Shown in pieces: positions 16,297 to 26,074 of a stretch of 63,296 nt of DNA. The stretch's first letter is position 1. Each line of letters opens with the position of its first letter. The notes below the pieces were generated by a model. That model saw nothing but the letters and a program-made list of their open reading frames with translations, was not told the DNA's origin and made no database searches. The translations under genes were made by a program, and so were the position numbers. Location: assembly GCF_002875705.1 (NCBI RefSeq), contig NZ_MCZZ01000144.1, forward strand, positions 66,323-129,618, written 5' to 3'. The stretch is from Vibrio sp. 10N.261.45.E2. GTDB lineage: Bacteria > Pseudomonadota > Gammaproteobacteria > Enterobacterales > Vibrionaceae.

Positions 16297-17745
16297 CTAG
16301 GTAACAGGCAAGATTCTCATACAGTTGGTTGATCCCGCCACATCCATAATGTCGCCTTGAGTGACGATCACTAGGTCACCAAATTTAAGGTGTCCTTTTT
16401 CCTTCAGGCAATTGAGCGTAGACAGTGCAATGTCAAAGCTGTCCTCGGCTTCTGTCTCGAAGTAAATCGGTGTCACACCTCGATACAAGGTACAGCGATT
16501 AAGCGTCCCTTCGTTACGAGACAGGGCATAGATAGGCATGTCAGCACTGAGTCGTGACATCATCAGTGCAGTGCGGCCAGACTCGGTGAGAGTGACGACA
16601 CCTTTGATGCCTTCCATATGGTTTGCTGAGTAGATGGTTGCCATCGACACGGTTTCCTCGGCGGTGACAAAGGTGCGATCAATACGGTAATTGGATTGGT
16701 TGTTAATGCCTGCCATTTTTTCGGCACCAATACAGACTTCAGCCATCGATTTTACGGTTTCTACAGGGTAATCACCGGCAGCGGTTTCACCAGAAAGCAT
16801 CACTGCATCGGTGCCATCGAGTACGGCATTGGCAACGTCCATGACTTCGGCACGGGTTGGCATTGGCGCTGAGATCATTGATTCCATCATCTGAGTTGCG
16901 GTGATGACCGTTCTGTTAAGCGCTCTAGCACGGCGTATAAGCTGTTTTTGCACTCCGACCAACTCAGGGTCACCAATTTCCACTCCGAGGTCACCACGAG
17001 CCACCATGACTACATCTGAGGCCATTATGATGTCATCCATGTTTTCAACAGTCGCTACTGTCTCTGCTCGCTCCACTTTTGCTACTAGATGAGCTTCTAA
17101 CCCCGCCTCTCGTGCGAGTTGACGAGCGTAGTGCATGTCTTCGCCGTTGCGCGGAAAAGAGACCGCTAGATAATCCACTTTGATTTGTGCTGCGGTGACG
17201 ATGTCGCGCTTGTCTTTTTCTGTCAGTGCTTCTGCAGAAAGACCACCACCTTTTTTATTAATGCCTTTGTTGTTTGAGAGTGGGCCGCCAATGATGACTT
17301 CGGTATGAACGCGACAGCCTTCCACTTTGGTTACTTTGAGTTGAACACGACCATCATCAAGCAACAGGATATCGCCGGCGGATACATCGTTAGGCAGTTC
17401 TTTGTAGTCAAGGCCAACAGCTTCTTGATTACCTTCACCTAAACCTAGACTGCTATCGAGAGTAAATTGGTCACCAACGGCTAATTGAATTTTGCCGTCT
17501 TTGAATGTCGACACACGAATCTTGGGACCTTGTAAGTCTCCGAGAATGGCGATTTGAGTACCGTGTCTTTTTGCTATTGCTCTGACTTTTTCTGCGCGTT
17601 GTATATGGTCGTCGCTGGTGCCATGAGAGAAGTTCATACGGACGATATTGGCACCGGCTTTGATGATCTCTTCAAGCACGTTACCTTTATCAGTAGAAGG
17701 GCCTAGCGTTGTGACGATTTTCGTTTTTCTTAATTCGGCTGTCAT
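16297..17745 (-). CDS. pykA: Pyruvate kinase II (PykA)
   Basis: 482 residues from the ATG at 17745, which has GGAGC upstream and matches the N-terminus of E. coli PykA (TKIVTTLGP). The frame open to 17802 adds 19 residues without support. The enzyme converts phosphoenolpyruvate and ADP to pyruvate and ATP. It shows the MNFSHG substrate motif, ILGDLQGPKIRV, the catalytic Lys region VSFPR...AKVERAE, and MVARGDLGVE with ITATQMMESMI. It is closer to PykA than PykF (GGPLSNNKGIN segment). It is divergent from mlc, a glucose-responsive regulator, so the two share a 318-bp regulatory region. Confidence 0.95.
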   Translation of the reverse strand: MTAELRKTKIVTTLGPSTDKGNVLEEIIKAGANIVRMNFSHGTSDDHIQRAEKVRAIAKRHGTQIAILGDLQGPKIRVSTFKDGKIQLAVGDQFTLDSSLGLGEGNQEAVGLDYKELPNDVSAGDILLLDDGRVQLKVTKVEGCRVHTEVIIGGPLSNNKGINKKGGGLSAEALTEKDKRDIVTAAQIKVDYLAVSFPRNGEDMHYARQLAREAGLEAHLVAKVERAETVATVENMDDIIMASDVVMVARGDLGVEIGDPELVGVQKQLIRRARALNRTVITATQMMESMISAPMPTRAEVMDVANAVLDGTDAVMLSGETAAGDYPVETVKSMAEVCIGAEKMAGINNQSNYRIDRTFVTAEETVSMATIYSANHMEGIKGVVTLTESGRTALMMSRLSADMPIYALSRNEGTLNRCTLYRGVTPIYFETEAEDSFDIALSTLNCLKEKGHLKFGDLVIVTQGDIMDVAGSTNCMRILPVT

Positions 17746-18063
17746 GAATGCTCCTAGAGTGAGGCCAAGAATCTTTTGAAAGACTGAATTAAGTATATGC
17801 ATTAATTGATAATTTATTGGGAGCTAGGGGGATATTTCTTTATTTGCCTTGAATTATTGAATTCAGGGCTCAAACGCGATGTTTTATTCTGAAAATTAAG
17901 TCGCAAATTATCGATGTGGGTGTTAATTTTCCTCGAACTATTTGACTCGATACACAAAGATTCATGTATATACGTGATACTGGTCACGGCGATATACCAA
18001 GTGACTTCACAATTACTTCGCAAAGTAAAAAAATTAACTCGTTGATGATTTCTGGAGCGTAAA
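17746..18063. other. Divergent pykA/mlc regulatory region
   Basis: About 318 bp holding both promoters. A CRP-like dyad lies at 17973-17988. A 9-bp inverted repeat, GAAAATTAA (17891-17899) and TTAATTTTC (17923-17931), has 23 bases between its arms. No reading frame with coding character is visible. Confidence 0.55.
17973..17988. promoter_or_regulatory. Candidate CRP site upstream of mlc
   Basis: CGTGA-N6-TCACG is a perfect dyad with CRP spacing. It differs from the consensus TGTGA-N6-TCACA only at the outermost base of each half. It lies 76 bp before the mlc start; E. coli mlc is also under CRP control. Confidence 0.45.
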
Positions 18064-19281
18064 ATGTACATGGCTCAACCGGGCCATATTGATCATATCA
18101 AACAGGTCAATGCTGGTCGTGTATATAAACTAATTGACCTTAAAGGTCCTATTTCTCGTATCGATCTGTCCAAGCAAAGTGAGTTGGCCCCGGCGAGTAT
18201 TACTAAAATTACCCGTGAACTCATTGAAGCTCACCTTATTCACGAAACGACGGTTCAAGAAGCCACGACTCGTGGGCGTCCTGCTGTCGGCTTGCAAACC
18301 AACAATGAAGGCTGGCAATTCTTGTCGATGCGTCTTGGTCGCGGATACTTGACGATAGCGCTCCATGAATTAGGCGGCGATGTGCTTATCGATACCAAAA
18401 TTGATATCCACGAACGTGATCAAGATGATGTACTTGCCCGTCTTCTCCATGAAATCGATGAATTCTTCCAAACTTATGCCGAGCAACTCGATAGGGTGAC
18501 GAGTATCGCTATCACACTGCCAGGCTTGGTGAACTCTGAGCAAGGTATTGTGTTGCAGATGCCGCACTACAATGTTGAAAACTTAGCGTTGGGGCCGGAG
18601 ATCTACAAAGAAACCGGTCTGCCAGTCTTTATTGCCAATGATACCCGAGCTTGGGCATTAGCAGAGAAGCTGTTTGGCAACTCACAAGACAACGACAACT
18701 CTGTTCTTATCTCGATTCACCATGGTTTAGGTGCAGGTATCATTCTTGATGGTCGCGTTCTGCAAGGTCGTCACGGTAACATTGGTGAACTGGGTCATAT
18801 CCAGATCGATAAAGAAGGCAAGCTTTGCCATTGTGGTAACCGAGGCTGTTTAGAAACGGTTGCGAGTTCACAAGCGATCCGTGACCAAGTCAAAGAACGA
18901 TTAGCCAATGGTGAAGAATCAACACTCACGGTGTTTGAGGATGTCACGATTGAACAGATTTGTGCTGCTGCGGCTGATGGCGATCCCTTAGCTGTTGAAG
19001 TGATTGAACAATTAGGTCGTTACTTAGGCTCTGCGATTGCGATTGTGATTAACCTATTCAACCCAGAGAAAATCTTGGTCGGTGGTGTTATCAATCAGGC
19101 GAAGAGCGTGTTATACCCGGCGATTCAAAAGTGTATCGAAGAGCAGAGCTTATCTGTTTACCATCAAGACTTAGAGCTGGTGGAATCTCGATTCTATAAG
19201 CAGGCAACCATGCCAGGCGCTGCTCTGATTAAGCAGGCCTTGTATGACGGTCAGCTGTTAATGAAAGTTATTGAAGGCTAA
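18064..19281 (+). CDS. mlc: ROK-family transcriptional repressor Mlc
   Basis: 405 residues, the usual Mlc length. An N-terminal winged helix-turn-helix (about residues 10-75, starting QPGHIDHIKQVNAG and including SRIDLSKQSELAPASITKI) is followed by the ROK domain. The zinc-site ligands of Mlc are retained: His in GHIQID and the three Cys of CHCGNRGC. Mlc represses ptsG and other PTS genes, and is titrated to the membrane by dephosphorylated PtsG when glucose is imported. The GRPAVGL motif and overall similarity favour Mlc over its paralogue NagC. ptsG, with an Mlc-like operator, lies 6 kb upstream. A second in-frame start (Met3) is possible. Confidence 0.9.
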   Translation: MYMAQPGHIDHIKQVNAGRVYKLIDLKGPISRIDLSKQSELAPASITKITRELIEAHLIHETTVQEATTRGRPAVGLQTNNEGWQFLSMRLGRGYLTIALHELGGDVLIDTKIDIHERDQDDVLARLLHEIDEFFQTYAEQLDRVTSIAITLPGLVNSEQGIVLQMPHYNVENLALGPEIYKETGLPVFIANDTRAWALAEKLFGNSQDNDNSVLISIHHGLGAGIILDGRVLQGRHGNIGELGHIQIDKEGKLCHCGNRGCLETVASSQAIRDQVKERLANGEESTLTVFEDVTIEQICAAAADGDPLAVEVIEQLGRYLGSAIAIVINLFNPEKILVGGVINQAKSVLYPAIQKCIEEQSLSVYHQDLELVESRFYKQATMPGAALIKQALYDGQLLMKVIEG

Positions 19282-19448
19282 CTCTTTTTCTCTCCTTTTA
19301 GCCTTACCCCGAACCTTTCCATGTACTTAAGCTTTGTATAGCATTATTTGTTGTACTTAGTTTAAGCATTCTGTGCATTAGCGCTTTGCTTTAACCTATT
19401 GAAGTAGGCTATTGTAACCACAGTTATTATTTGTCACTAAGGTGTTGT

Positions 19449-20390
19449 ATGTCTGGCGTTTTAAATTCAGTTGATCAGAGAACCAAGCTAGTCGGTGAGA
19501 ACCGTCTGGAACTCTTGTTATTCAGCTTAAATAGTCGTCAACTGTTTGCGATTAACGTATTTAAAGTGAAAGAAGTCCTCAAAGTGCCAGTTCTTACGCG
19601 CTTACCGGGCTCTCACCATCATATTACGGGTGTTGCTTCTCTACGTGGTGAATCGGTGCCTGTGATTGACTTACGCAGTGCCATTGGCTTTCCGCCATCT
19701 CGTGCAGAATCTCAAGAGAGCAACCTGATCATTACCGAATACAACCGAACCGTACAAGGGTTCTTGGTTGGGCAAGTTCGTAATATCGTCAACACTACAT
19801 GGACTGAAATCCAACCGCCACCCAAGACAACAGGCCGTGCTAATTACCTAACCGCTATCACGCATATTCAAGAAGAAGAGCAGCACAAGATTGTTGAGAT
19901 TATCGATGTGGAGAAAGTGCTGGCTGAGATCATTGATTACGATGTATCGATCTCTGAAGGTGTTTTAGATCAGCAATTAGCTCAGGAGATGATTGGGCGT
20001 AATGTGCTTATCGTTGATGACTCTTCAACTGCGCGTAACCAGATCAAAGGTACTTTGTCGCAGCTTGGTTTGAACATTATTGAGTGTTGTGATGGCTTAG
20101 AGGCACTGACCTTACTTAAAGGCTGGTGTGATGAAGGCAAAGACATCAATCAAGAAATATTGTTGATGATCACCGATGCTGAAATGCCTGAAATGGACGG
20201 TTATAAGCTGACTCATGAAGTGCGCACTGACCCAAGAATGCATGACCTGTTCATCACACTAAATACTTCATTAAGTGGAAGTTTTAATGAAGCTATGGTT
20301 GAGAAAGTAGGATGTAACCGATTTATTTCTAAGTTCCAACCAGACCTCTTGGTGGAAGTGACTCAAGAGCGAATGCGTCAGATTTTATAA
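19449..20390 (+). CDS. cheV: Chemotaxis coupling protein CheV
   Basis: 313 residues from the ATG at 19449 (MSGVLNSVDQRTKL), preceded by TAAGGTGTTGT; a TTG-started extension to 19431 is rejected. It has an N-terminal CheW-like domain (about residues 15-165, with VPVIDLR). A C-terminal response-regulator receiver domain (about 178-313) shows the DD pair in VLIVDDSS, the phospho-acceptor Asp in MITDAEMPEMDG and the conserved Lys in FISKFQPD. CheV couples receptors to CheA and adapts through phosphorylation. It stands alone rather than in a che operon, as is common for the several CheV paralogues of vibrios. Confidence 0.93.
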   Translation: MSGVLNSVDQRTKLVGENRLELLLFSLNSRQLFAINVFKVKEVLKVPVLTRLPGSHHHITGVASLRGESVPVIDLRSAIGFPPSRAESQESNLIITEYNRTVQGFLVGQVRNIVNTTWTEIQPPPKTTGRANYLTAITHIQEEEQHKIVEIIDVEKVLAEIIDYDVSISEGVLDQQLAQEMIGRNVLIVDDSSTARNQIKGTLSQLGLNIIECCDGLEALTLLKGWCDEGKDINQEILLMITDAEMPEMDGYKLTHEVRTDPRMHDLFITLNTSLSGSFNEAMVEKVGCNRFISKFQPDLLVEVTQERMRQIL

Positions 20391-20527
20391 TTAATGCTGC
20401 TGTACGGTTTGTTTTGAGTGACCTTATGGAAAACGTTTGCTAATATTCACGCAGCATATTTTTCTTAACGAAATATGCTCAACTACTCACGTAACTTTTC
20501 ACACACAATCTAAGGTAGTTCCTTTTA

Positions 20528-20623
20528 ATGATATGGTTAACGTCTAAAGTCGTTATGACTTTGAGCTTATTACTATATAGGGAATTTAAGAAAAGACGTA
20601 CGGAAGCTGAAGTTGAGTCATAG
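20528..20623 (+). CDS. Possible 31-residue small protein
   Basis: A short frame reads MIWLTSKVVMTLSLLLYREF followed by a charged tail (KKRRTEAEVES). It is a hydrophobic segment followed by positive charges, the layout of a small inner-membrane protein. An AAGGTAG sequence lies about 12 bases upstream of the ATG. No family is recognised. The region may instead be the 3' untranslated part of cheV or a small RNA. Confidence 0.25.
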   Translation: MIWLTSKVVMTLSLLLYREFKKRRTEAEVES

Positions 20624-20640
20624 CTCAACAATTTGAAATG

Positions 20641-20665
20641 AAGGGAAGCAGATGCTTCCCTTTTT
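20641..20665 (+). terminator. Terminator on the plus strand before the dnaE2 3' end
   Basis: A 9-bp stem (AAGGGAAGC and complement) around AGAT, followed by TTT. It terminates rightward transcripts (cheV or the short element upstream) before they run antisense into dnaE2. Confidence 0.75.
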
Positions 20666-20666
20666 C

Positions 20667-20702
20667 GTTTCTAGCGTTTCTAGCGTTTCTAGCGTTTCTA
20701 GG
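20667..20702. repeat. 9-bp tandem repeat, four copies
   Basis: Four head-to-tail copies of GTTTCTAGC, the last ending in G, lie directly after the terminator and 20 bp from the dnaE2 stop. Probably a slippage-prone intergenic VNTR. Confidence 0.8.
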
Positions 20703-20721
20703 GGGAGTGTGATTTGAATCG

Positions 20722-23700
20722 TTAATGAAAATCTCGTGATTTGGTTTTTAAACCAACAATTTCATCGGTAATATCGATAAGCTTCCCGGCAATCACATGC
20801 ACAACTTCACCTTCTTTTTCTAATATTCCTTGTACCTTTAACGCCTTGGCTGTGAGATAAGCTTGCTGTTGAGCTCGAGCTGTTGCTCTCCATACCACAA
20901 CATTAATGTTGCCAGTACTGTCTTCCAGCGTGACAAAGGTGACACCCGCTGCGGTTCCGGGAGATTGCTTACCTGTGACTAATCCGACAACGGTGACCAT
21001 GGATTTGTGTCTTTGTTGTAGTAGGTCTTTCATGTGCGTAAATCGCCCTAATCGTCCCGCCTCTTCGAGTAGAGTGATAGGGTGTTTGTTCAATGAAATC
21101 CCGATGCTGGTGAAGTCCTCAAGTAGGTCTTGCATCTCATTTGGCTTGTGCAGTGCATGTTCATCATGCTCAACACTGTCATAGATTTGGCTAAACAGAG
21201 GTAAATCAGAGGCCGAATCCATGATCGCCCAGCGTGTTTGAAAGCGGTCACCCGAGACGTTATGTAGCGCATTGGCCGATGCCAGTAGCTCAATATCTTT
21301 CTTATTTATCGATAACTGTTTCACTTGGCTAGGGTGGCGATAACCAAATTTTGGACGATTGGCGAGTACGCTTTGAATACCATGCTCGCTGAACCCTTTG
21401 ATTTGTCGCAACCCTAAGCGAATCGCTAAACCATTCTGATGCTCAACGACTATGTGGCTGTCTTGTGAGGCGTTCACACATACCGGAAGTACCACCACAT
21501 TGTGTCGTTGTGCGTCTTGTACCAACTGTGATGGGCTATAAAAGCCCATCGGTTGGCTATTCAGCAAAGAAGCGTAGAAACACTCTGGGTAGTAGCATTT
21601 CAGCCAAGCAGAGCAATACGCTAATACCGCAAACGAAGCTGAATGGCTTTCAGGAAAACCATATTCACCAAAGCCACAGATCTGCTTAAAGATCTGTTCG
21701 GCAAATTCTGTGTCGTAGCCCCGTTTTTGCATGCCTTCGATAAGTTTGTTCTTAAATTTAAAGACGTTGCCATTTTTCTTCCAAGCGGCCATTGCGCGTC
21801 TGAGTTGGTCCGCTTCTCCGCCTGTGAAGCCTGCGGCGACCATGGCGAGTTTGATCACTTGCTCTTGGAATATGGGCACCCCTAAGGTACGCGAGAGTAC
21901 CGATTCCACGTCTTTAGAGGGATAGCTGATTGGCTCAATGCCATCTCGACGCTTGAGAAACGGATGCACCATGTCGCCCTGAATTGGCCCAGGTCGTACG
22001 ATAGCGATTTGAATCACCAAGTCGTAATAAGTTCTCGGTTTAAGCCTTGGCAGCATGCTCATTTGCGCGCGTGACTCAATTTGGAATATCCCAACGGTAT
22101 CTGCTCGCTGAATCATGCCATAGACCTGAGGATCATCCTTAAGACGAGTGATCTCTGCGATCGTTAACGAGCGGCCATGAATACGCTTGATCAGGTCGAA
22201 ACATTTTCGAATTGCTGACAGCATACCCAACGCGAGTACATCGACTTTAAGTAATCCTAAGGTTTCAAGATCATCTTTATCCCATTGAATAATGGTGCGA
22301 TCGTGCATTGCGGCATTCTCGACGGGAACCAGTTCATACAAAGGCCCTGAAGATATGACAAAGCCACCAACGTGTTGAGATAGGTGACGTGGAAAGCCGA
22401 TGATCTCATTAACCAAGTGGATAAACTGTTGCCCCTTCAAAGAATCAGGCTGTAGACCCAATTGAGTTAATTGAGCCTGCCAACCTAGGGTTTTGTCCCT
22501 ACGATTGGTGTTTTTAATGAAGTAATCAAGTTGGGTTTCTTGCAGCCCTAAGGCTTTGCCGACATCTTTTACAGCACTTTTAAAGCGATAAGAAATGACC
22601 GTTGCGGCAAGCGCGGCCCGTTCTCTACCGTACTTCTTGTAGATGTATTGAATCACTTCTTCACGACGCTCGTGTTCAAAATCGACATCAATGTCAGGTG
22701 GCTCATCACGCTCTTTACTGATGAAACGTTCAAATAGCACTGAGATCTGCCTTGGGTCGACAGAGGTGATCTCTAGGCAGTAACAGACCACGGAATTAGC
22801 TGCCGAACCTCGACCTTGATAAAGAATGCCTTGGCTTTTGGCAAACATAACGATGTCGTGAATGGTGAGAAAAAAGAACGGGTAATTGAGCTCGCCAATC
22901 AGACCCAGCTCTTTATCTATTATTTGCTGGATGTCGTCAGGTACACCTTGTGGGAAACGGGCCCGTTTTCCTTTTTCGACTAACATGCGCAGATAACTCA
23001 TGGGTGTCTCACCTTGAGGGATCAGTTCGCTCGGGTATTCGTAGCGCAAGCTGTCTAAATCAAATTCACACAGGTCAGTTATTCGGTTGCTCTCTTCTAG
23101 CCACTCAGCTTTGAAAATATGAGAGAGCTTATTGATGCTCCGCAAACAGCGCTCGGCATTAGCGAGTAAGTGACTGCCCACTTCGGTAATGGGTTTCTGG
23201 TACTTAATTGCAGTGAGCGAGTGCTGTAAGGGCAAGCGGTTAGCATTGTGCATTAATACGCCACCACAAGCGGTAATCGGCAGTTGGTGATGCTGTGACA
23301 GCTCAACGCAGTAATTGGTGTATTGTTGGTCGGTTTGTTTTAGGTGTCGTTGTAAGCCAATCCACAACCGACCGGAATGATGTTGAGAAAGCCATTGCCC
23401 CCAGTGTGAATCTTCATTTTTCTGTTGAGGAAGCCAAAGAATAAAGCAGTGCTTAGCCGACATGATATCCCACTCAGAGAGTTGGTAATGTCCCTTGCTA
23501 CTACGACGTCTCGCGTTGGTAATGATACGGCACAGCTCGGCATAGGCTTGTCTGTTCGGGCATAGTAAAACCACCTGGCACTCTTCATTGAGCCAAAACA
23601 TGCTCCCGACAATCTGTTTGAGCGACAGTTTATGTTGCTTGATTGCAGAGTGGACCTTAACGATACCCGCAACGGAGCACTCATCAGTAACAGCGAGTGC

Positions 23701-23808
23701 TTTATAACGTAAGAAGTCGGCCTGTAAAACAAGCTCCTCTGCGTGTGAAGCTCCCTCTAAGAAGGAGTAATTACTTTGGCAGAATAGCTCTGAGTATTGC
23801 TGAGACAT
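20722..23808 (-). CDS. dnaE2: Error-prone DNA polymerase III alpha subunit DnaE2 (ImuC)
   Basis: 1028 residues, normal for DnaE2 and shorter than DnaE1. The N-terminus reads YSELFCQSNYSFLEGAS: the PHP-domain His usually seen after EL in related proteins is a Phe here. The polymerase catalytic aspartates are visible in PDIDVDFE. The helix-hairpin-helix and OB-fold C-terminus follow. DnaE2 performs mutagenic translesion synthesis with ImuB after DNA damage. It is the third gene of the SOS cassette imuA-imuB-dnaE2, about 75 bp after imuB. No terminator is obvious on its own strand. Confidence 0.93.
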   Translation of the reverse strand: MSQQYSELFCQSNYSFLEGASHAEELVLQADFLRYKALAVTDECSVAGIVKVHSAIKQHKLSLKQIVGSMFWLNEECQVVLLCPNRQAYAELCRIITNARRRSSKGHYQLSEWDIMSAKHCFILWLPQQKNEDSHWGQWLSQHHSGRLWIGLQRHLKQTDQQYTNYCVELSQHHQLPITACGGVLMHNANRLPLQHSLTAIKYQKPITEVGSHLLANAERCLRSINKLSHIFKAEWLEESNRITDLCEFDLDSLRYEYPSELIPQGETPMSYLRMLVEKGKRARFPQGVPDDIQQIIDKELGLIGELNYPFFFLTIHDIVMFAKSQGILYQGRGSAANSVVCYCLEITSVDPRQISVLFERFISKERDEPPDIDVDFEHERREEVIQYIYKKYGRERAALAATVISYRFKSAVKDVGKALGLQETQLDYFIKNTNRRDKTLGWQAQLTQLGLQPDSLKGQQFIHLVNEIIGFPRHLSQHVGGFVISSGPLYELVPVENAAMHDRTIIQWDKDDLETLGLLKVDVLALGMLSAIRKCFDLIKRIHGRSLTIAEITRLKDDPQVYGMIQRADTVGIFQIESRAQMSMLPRLKPRTYYDLVIQIAIVRPGPIQGDMVHPFLKRRDGIEPISYPSKDVESVLSRTLGVPIFQEQVIKLAMVAAGFTGGEADQLRRAMAAWKKNGNVFKFKNKLIEGMQKRGYDTEFAEQIFKQICGFGEYGFPESHSASFAVLAYCSAWLKCYYPECFYASLLNSQPMGFYSPSQLVQDAQRHNVVVLPVCVNASQDSHIVVEHQNGLAIRLGLRQIKGFSEHGIQSVLANRPKFGYRHPSQVKQLSINKKDIELLASANALHNVSGDRFQTRWAIMDSASDLPLFSQIYDSVEHDEHALHKPNEMQDLLEDFTSIGISLNKHPITLLEEAGRLGRFTHMKDLLQQRHKSMVTVVGLVTGKQSPGTAAGVTFVTLEDSTGNINVVVWRATARAQQQAYLTAKALKVQGILEKEGEVVHVIAGKLIDITDEIVGLKTKSRDFH

Positions 23809-23883
23809 AACGTAATCTCACTTAACCATTGCGAGTGAATATGATGGAAAGGGACGTTTAAATTGAGTAAGTAGTCTTACCAA

Positions 23884-25353
23884 CTAGCTAAATAAGCCGT
23901 GTAAGAACCACTGTTTATCTGGTGTTCTAAATACCCATAACCATCGACCGTTTTCACTGTGAGCAATAAAGTAGTCACGAATGATTTTCTCGCCATCCCA
24001 CCACCCAGAAACAATACGCTCAGGGCCCTGAGATAAGGTAACGTTTTCTGTTAAGGCTTCGGGCTCTGGTAGCAATATACTGGGCCTGATTCGCTGTTGG
24101 TTTATGTTGAGAGTTGTGGTTTGTTGTTCGCACTCCGAGGGTATTTGCCTCTTTGCCACAGATTTACTCAGCGTTGGGAGTGAGTACTGATTGGCCTTTT
24201 CTGGCCTAGGGTCTTGCTGTATTTTCGGCGTTTGAATACAGGCCTGCCCAAGCTTCGCCTGTAACAGTGAAAGTAGGTCTAGCGCAGCAAGTGTTCCGGT
24301 ATTACCATCAAAAAGATCATGGTAGGCCATTTGCGGTTCTCCATGACGAATCAAGCTGAGGGTCAGCCCCTGAACCGGTGCTGTGAGCTTTAGTGACTCT
24401 AAGGTGAGATGAGTAAGGTTCGCCCATTTTTCAGCAAGGTAATCACCTTGTGCTGAATAAAAAGAGACAGGGTGATCGTCTTTATCTCTTAGGTGTAAAG
24501 TCAGCGTTAACTCGAAAGCCACTCGATCGCGTAGCTTTAGAAAACACTCGAGTTGATTGAGCAATTTCAGTAACGGCTTTTCGATAAATAGAATGTTTTC
24601 AATATCGAACAACAGCTCTAGATATTGTTGGAAATTCTCGGGCGGGTGATAGAAATCAATAGGGTGCTTGAATTGGCCATTAAGACGACCAACATAGTTG
24701 ACCAGGTCGATATCAAAGCGACGCGCGACCTCTTGCAAAGGCAGCTTTAATAGATCTTCAACGATATTGATACCGACACGGTTCAGGCGTTCAACTTGCT
24801 TGGTCGGTAGCTCACTGGAACTCAATGCCTGTTGATTGACCCAAGTTTTCATCTGCTCAACATTGTTTGTTGCTTGGTTGATCGCTTGCTTACCCAAAAG
24901 GATCGCAGAAAGTGGCGAATAACCCGTAGCGAAGCTGAACTTGATATTGAGCGTTTCTAAGTGGCTTTTGAGCTCATGCCAGTAGTTATCTAGCCCGTCG
25001 TAAAGTGACAGCATGTTAGAGGCTTTAATCAATAAACCATTAGGTGGCAATAACGCCATATCAGAAGTGACCAGATACGCCCATTGAGCGATCTCTTTGA
25101 GCTTACTTTTCTCCAGTTCAATACTGTAAGGGTGGACGTGTAAGTTGTGGCACAGCGCCGCCGCAGACCCTAAGCCCATACCAAGCGAAATTCCCGATTG
25201 CAGAGCAGCTGGGTTAGCTTGCAACACACGGTGATCTTTTTCGTCCACGATGATAATAGGTTGTTCGCGTGAGTCTTCGCTCGAACCCAATTCATTAGAG
25301 TTAAACAAGGTATCCAACTGCAGGGATGGAAAGTGCAGATAAAGCCACAACAT
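23884..25353 (-). CDS. imuB: Catalytically inactive Y-family polymerase homologue ImuB
   Basis: 489 residues with a Y-family (DinB-like) fold and a long C-terminal tail. The acidic metal-binding residues of active Y-family polymerases are missing: the N-terminal strand reads LYLHFPSLQLD instead of a DMDxF motif, and the usual S-x-D-E motif is replaced by LSLYDGLDNY. This is characteristic of ImuB, which acts as an adaptor joining the beta clamp, ImuA and DnaE2. A QYLELLF stretch (near the middle) resembles a clamp-binding motif, though its position needs checking. It begins 3 bp after imuA, so translation is coupled. Confidence 0.92.
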   Translation of the reverse strand: MLWLYLHFPSLQLDTLFNSNELGSSEDSREQPIIIVDEKDHRVLQANPAALQSGISLGMGLGSAAALCHNLHVHPYSIELEKSKLKEIAQWAYLVTSDMALLPPNGLLIKASNMLSLYDGLDNYWHELKSHLETLNIKFSFATGYSPLSAILLGKQAINQATNNVEQMKTWVNQQALSSSELPTKQVERLNRVGINIVEDLLKLPLQEVARRFDIDLVNYVGRLNGQFKHPIDFYHPPENFQQYLELLFDIENILFIEKPLLKLLNQLECFLKLRDRVAFELTLTLHLRDKDDHPVSFYSAQGDYLAEKWANLTHLTLESLKLTAPVQGLTLSLIRHGEPQMAYHDLFDGNTGTLAALDLLSLLQAKLGQACIQTPKIQQDPRPEKANQYSLPTLSKSVAKRQIPSECEQQTTTLNINQQRIRPSILLPEPEALTENVTLSQGPERIVSGWWDGEKIIRDYFIAHSENGRWLWVFRTPDKQWFLHGLFS

Positions 25354-25356
25354 ACG

Positions 25357-26064
25357 CTAGCCTTGCTTCGCAATAGGAAAAACCAGCACAGTGTTACCTG
25401 ATAAAGCACGGTCTAAATTGTCTTCATGAGCGACTTTCTCTGTGAGCAACGGCCAGTTATGTGTCATGTCTAGAATAAAGCTGCCATACGACCAGCTGCC
25501 TTTTCTTTTGGTTACCTCTACTTTCAACCCTTGGGCGTGAGAAGACAGCTTCATGCTTAAAGAAACGGGTAGGGATAGTTGATTATGGCTGGTGGCTTTA
25601 AAATGAAACTGCAAGCACTTACCGGTTTCACTGGCTGCTTGTAGGCGTTTGGTTTGGTGGATTTCAAGATCGGCTCCCCATAGCAATACAGAGTGGCAAG
25701 CGCCGCTTTTGAGGCACTGCTCAGCTGCCCACAACGCATCGAGATCACGTTGAGGTTGTATAACGAGAATGTTCTCTAACTCAATCCCTTGGTTACTAAA
25801 AAACTCGGCACAGATCTTTCCTGGCGGGTTAATGAATATGGCCAGTTTTTGTGAGTTTTGCTGAGCTAAATAGGGTGTAAGCAGGCGAAGTTCACCGATC
25901 CCTTGTTGTGATTCAACTTCAATAACGCCGTGCGTAGGGAAGCCACCATCAAGCTGTTTATCCAGTTGCGAATAGCCTGTCGAAGTGGTACTTCTTTGCG
26001 TTGTCGATTGTAACCCTTTCCAGATTAGCTGGCGGTCTTGTAAGTTTTTTATGAGTTCATGCAT
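25357..26064 (-). CDS. imuA: Translesion synthesis accessory protein ImuA (SulA/RecA-like)
   Basis: 235 residues of the ImuA family, a RecA-like fold without a canonical Walker A: the usual loop position reads SQQGIGELRLL, the ImuA-type GIGELR signature. It recognises RecA and helps direct the ImuB-DnaE2 mutasome. It is the first gene of the cassette, with a consensus LexA box 11 bp upstream of its ATG, so the operon is expected to be SOS-induced. The length is typical. Confidence 0.9.
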   Translation of the reverse strand: MHELIKNLQDRQLIWKGLQSTTQRSTTSTGYSQLDKQLDGGFPTHGVIEVESQQGIGELRLLTPYLAQQNSQKLAIFINPPGKICAEFFSNQGIELENILVIQPQRDLDALWAAEQCLKSGACHSVLLWGADLEIHQTKRLQAASETGKCLQFHFKATSHNQLSLPVSLSMKLSSHAQGLKVEVTKRKGSWSYGSFILDMTHNWPLLTEKVAHEDNLDRALSGNTVLVFPIAKQG

Positions 26065-26074
26065 AGTTAAATAC

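Larger units (their letters stand above)
20391..20721. other. Non-coding region between cheV and dnaE2
   Basis: About 330 bp. It contains a 9-bp hairpin (AGCATATTT at 20453-20461 with its complement at 20471-20479, no T run), a possible 31-codon reading frame, a terminator and a 9-bp tandem repeat. A TACTATATAGG stretch near 20570-20581 could be a -10 element for a short RNA ending at the terminator. None of this is proven. Confidence 0.5.
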
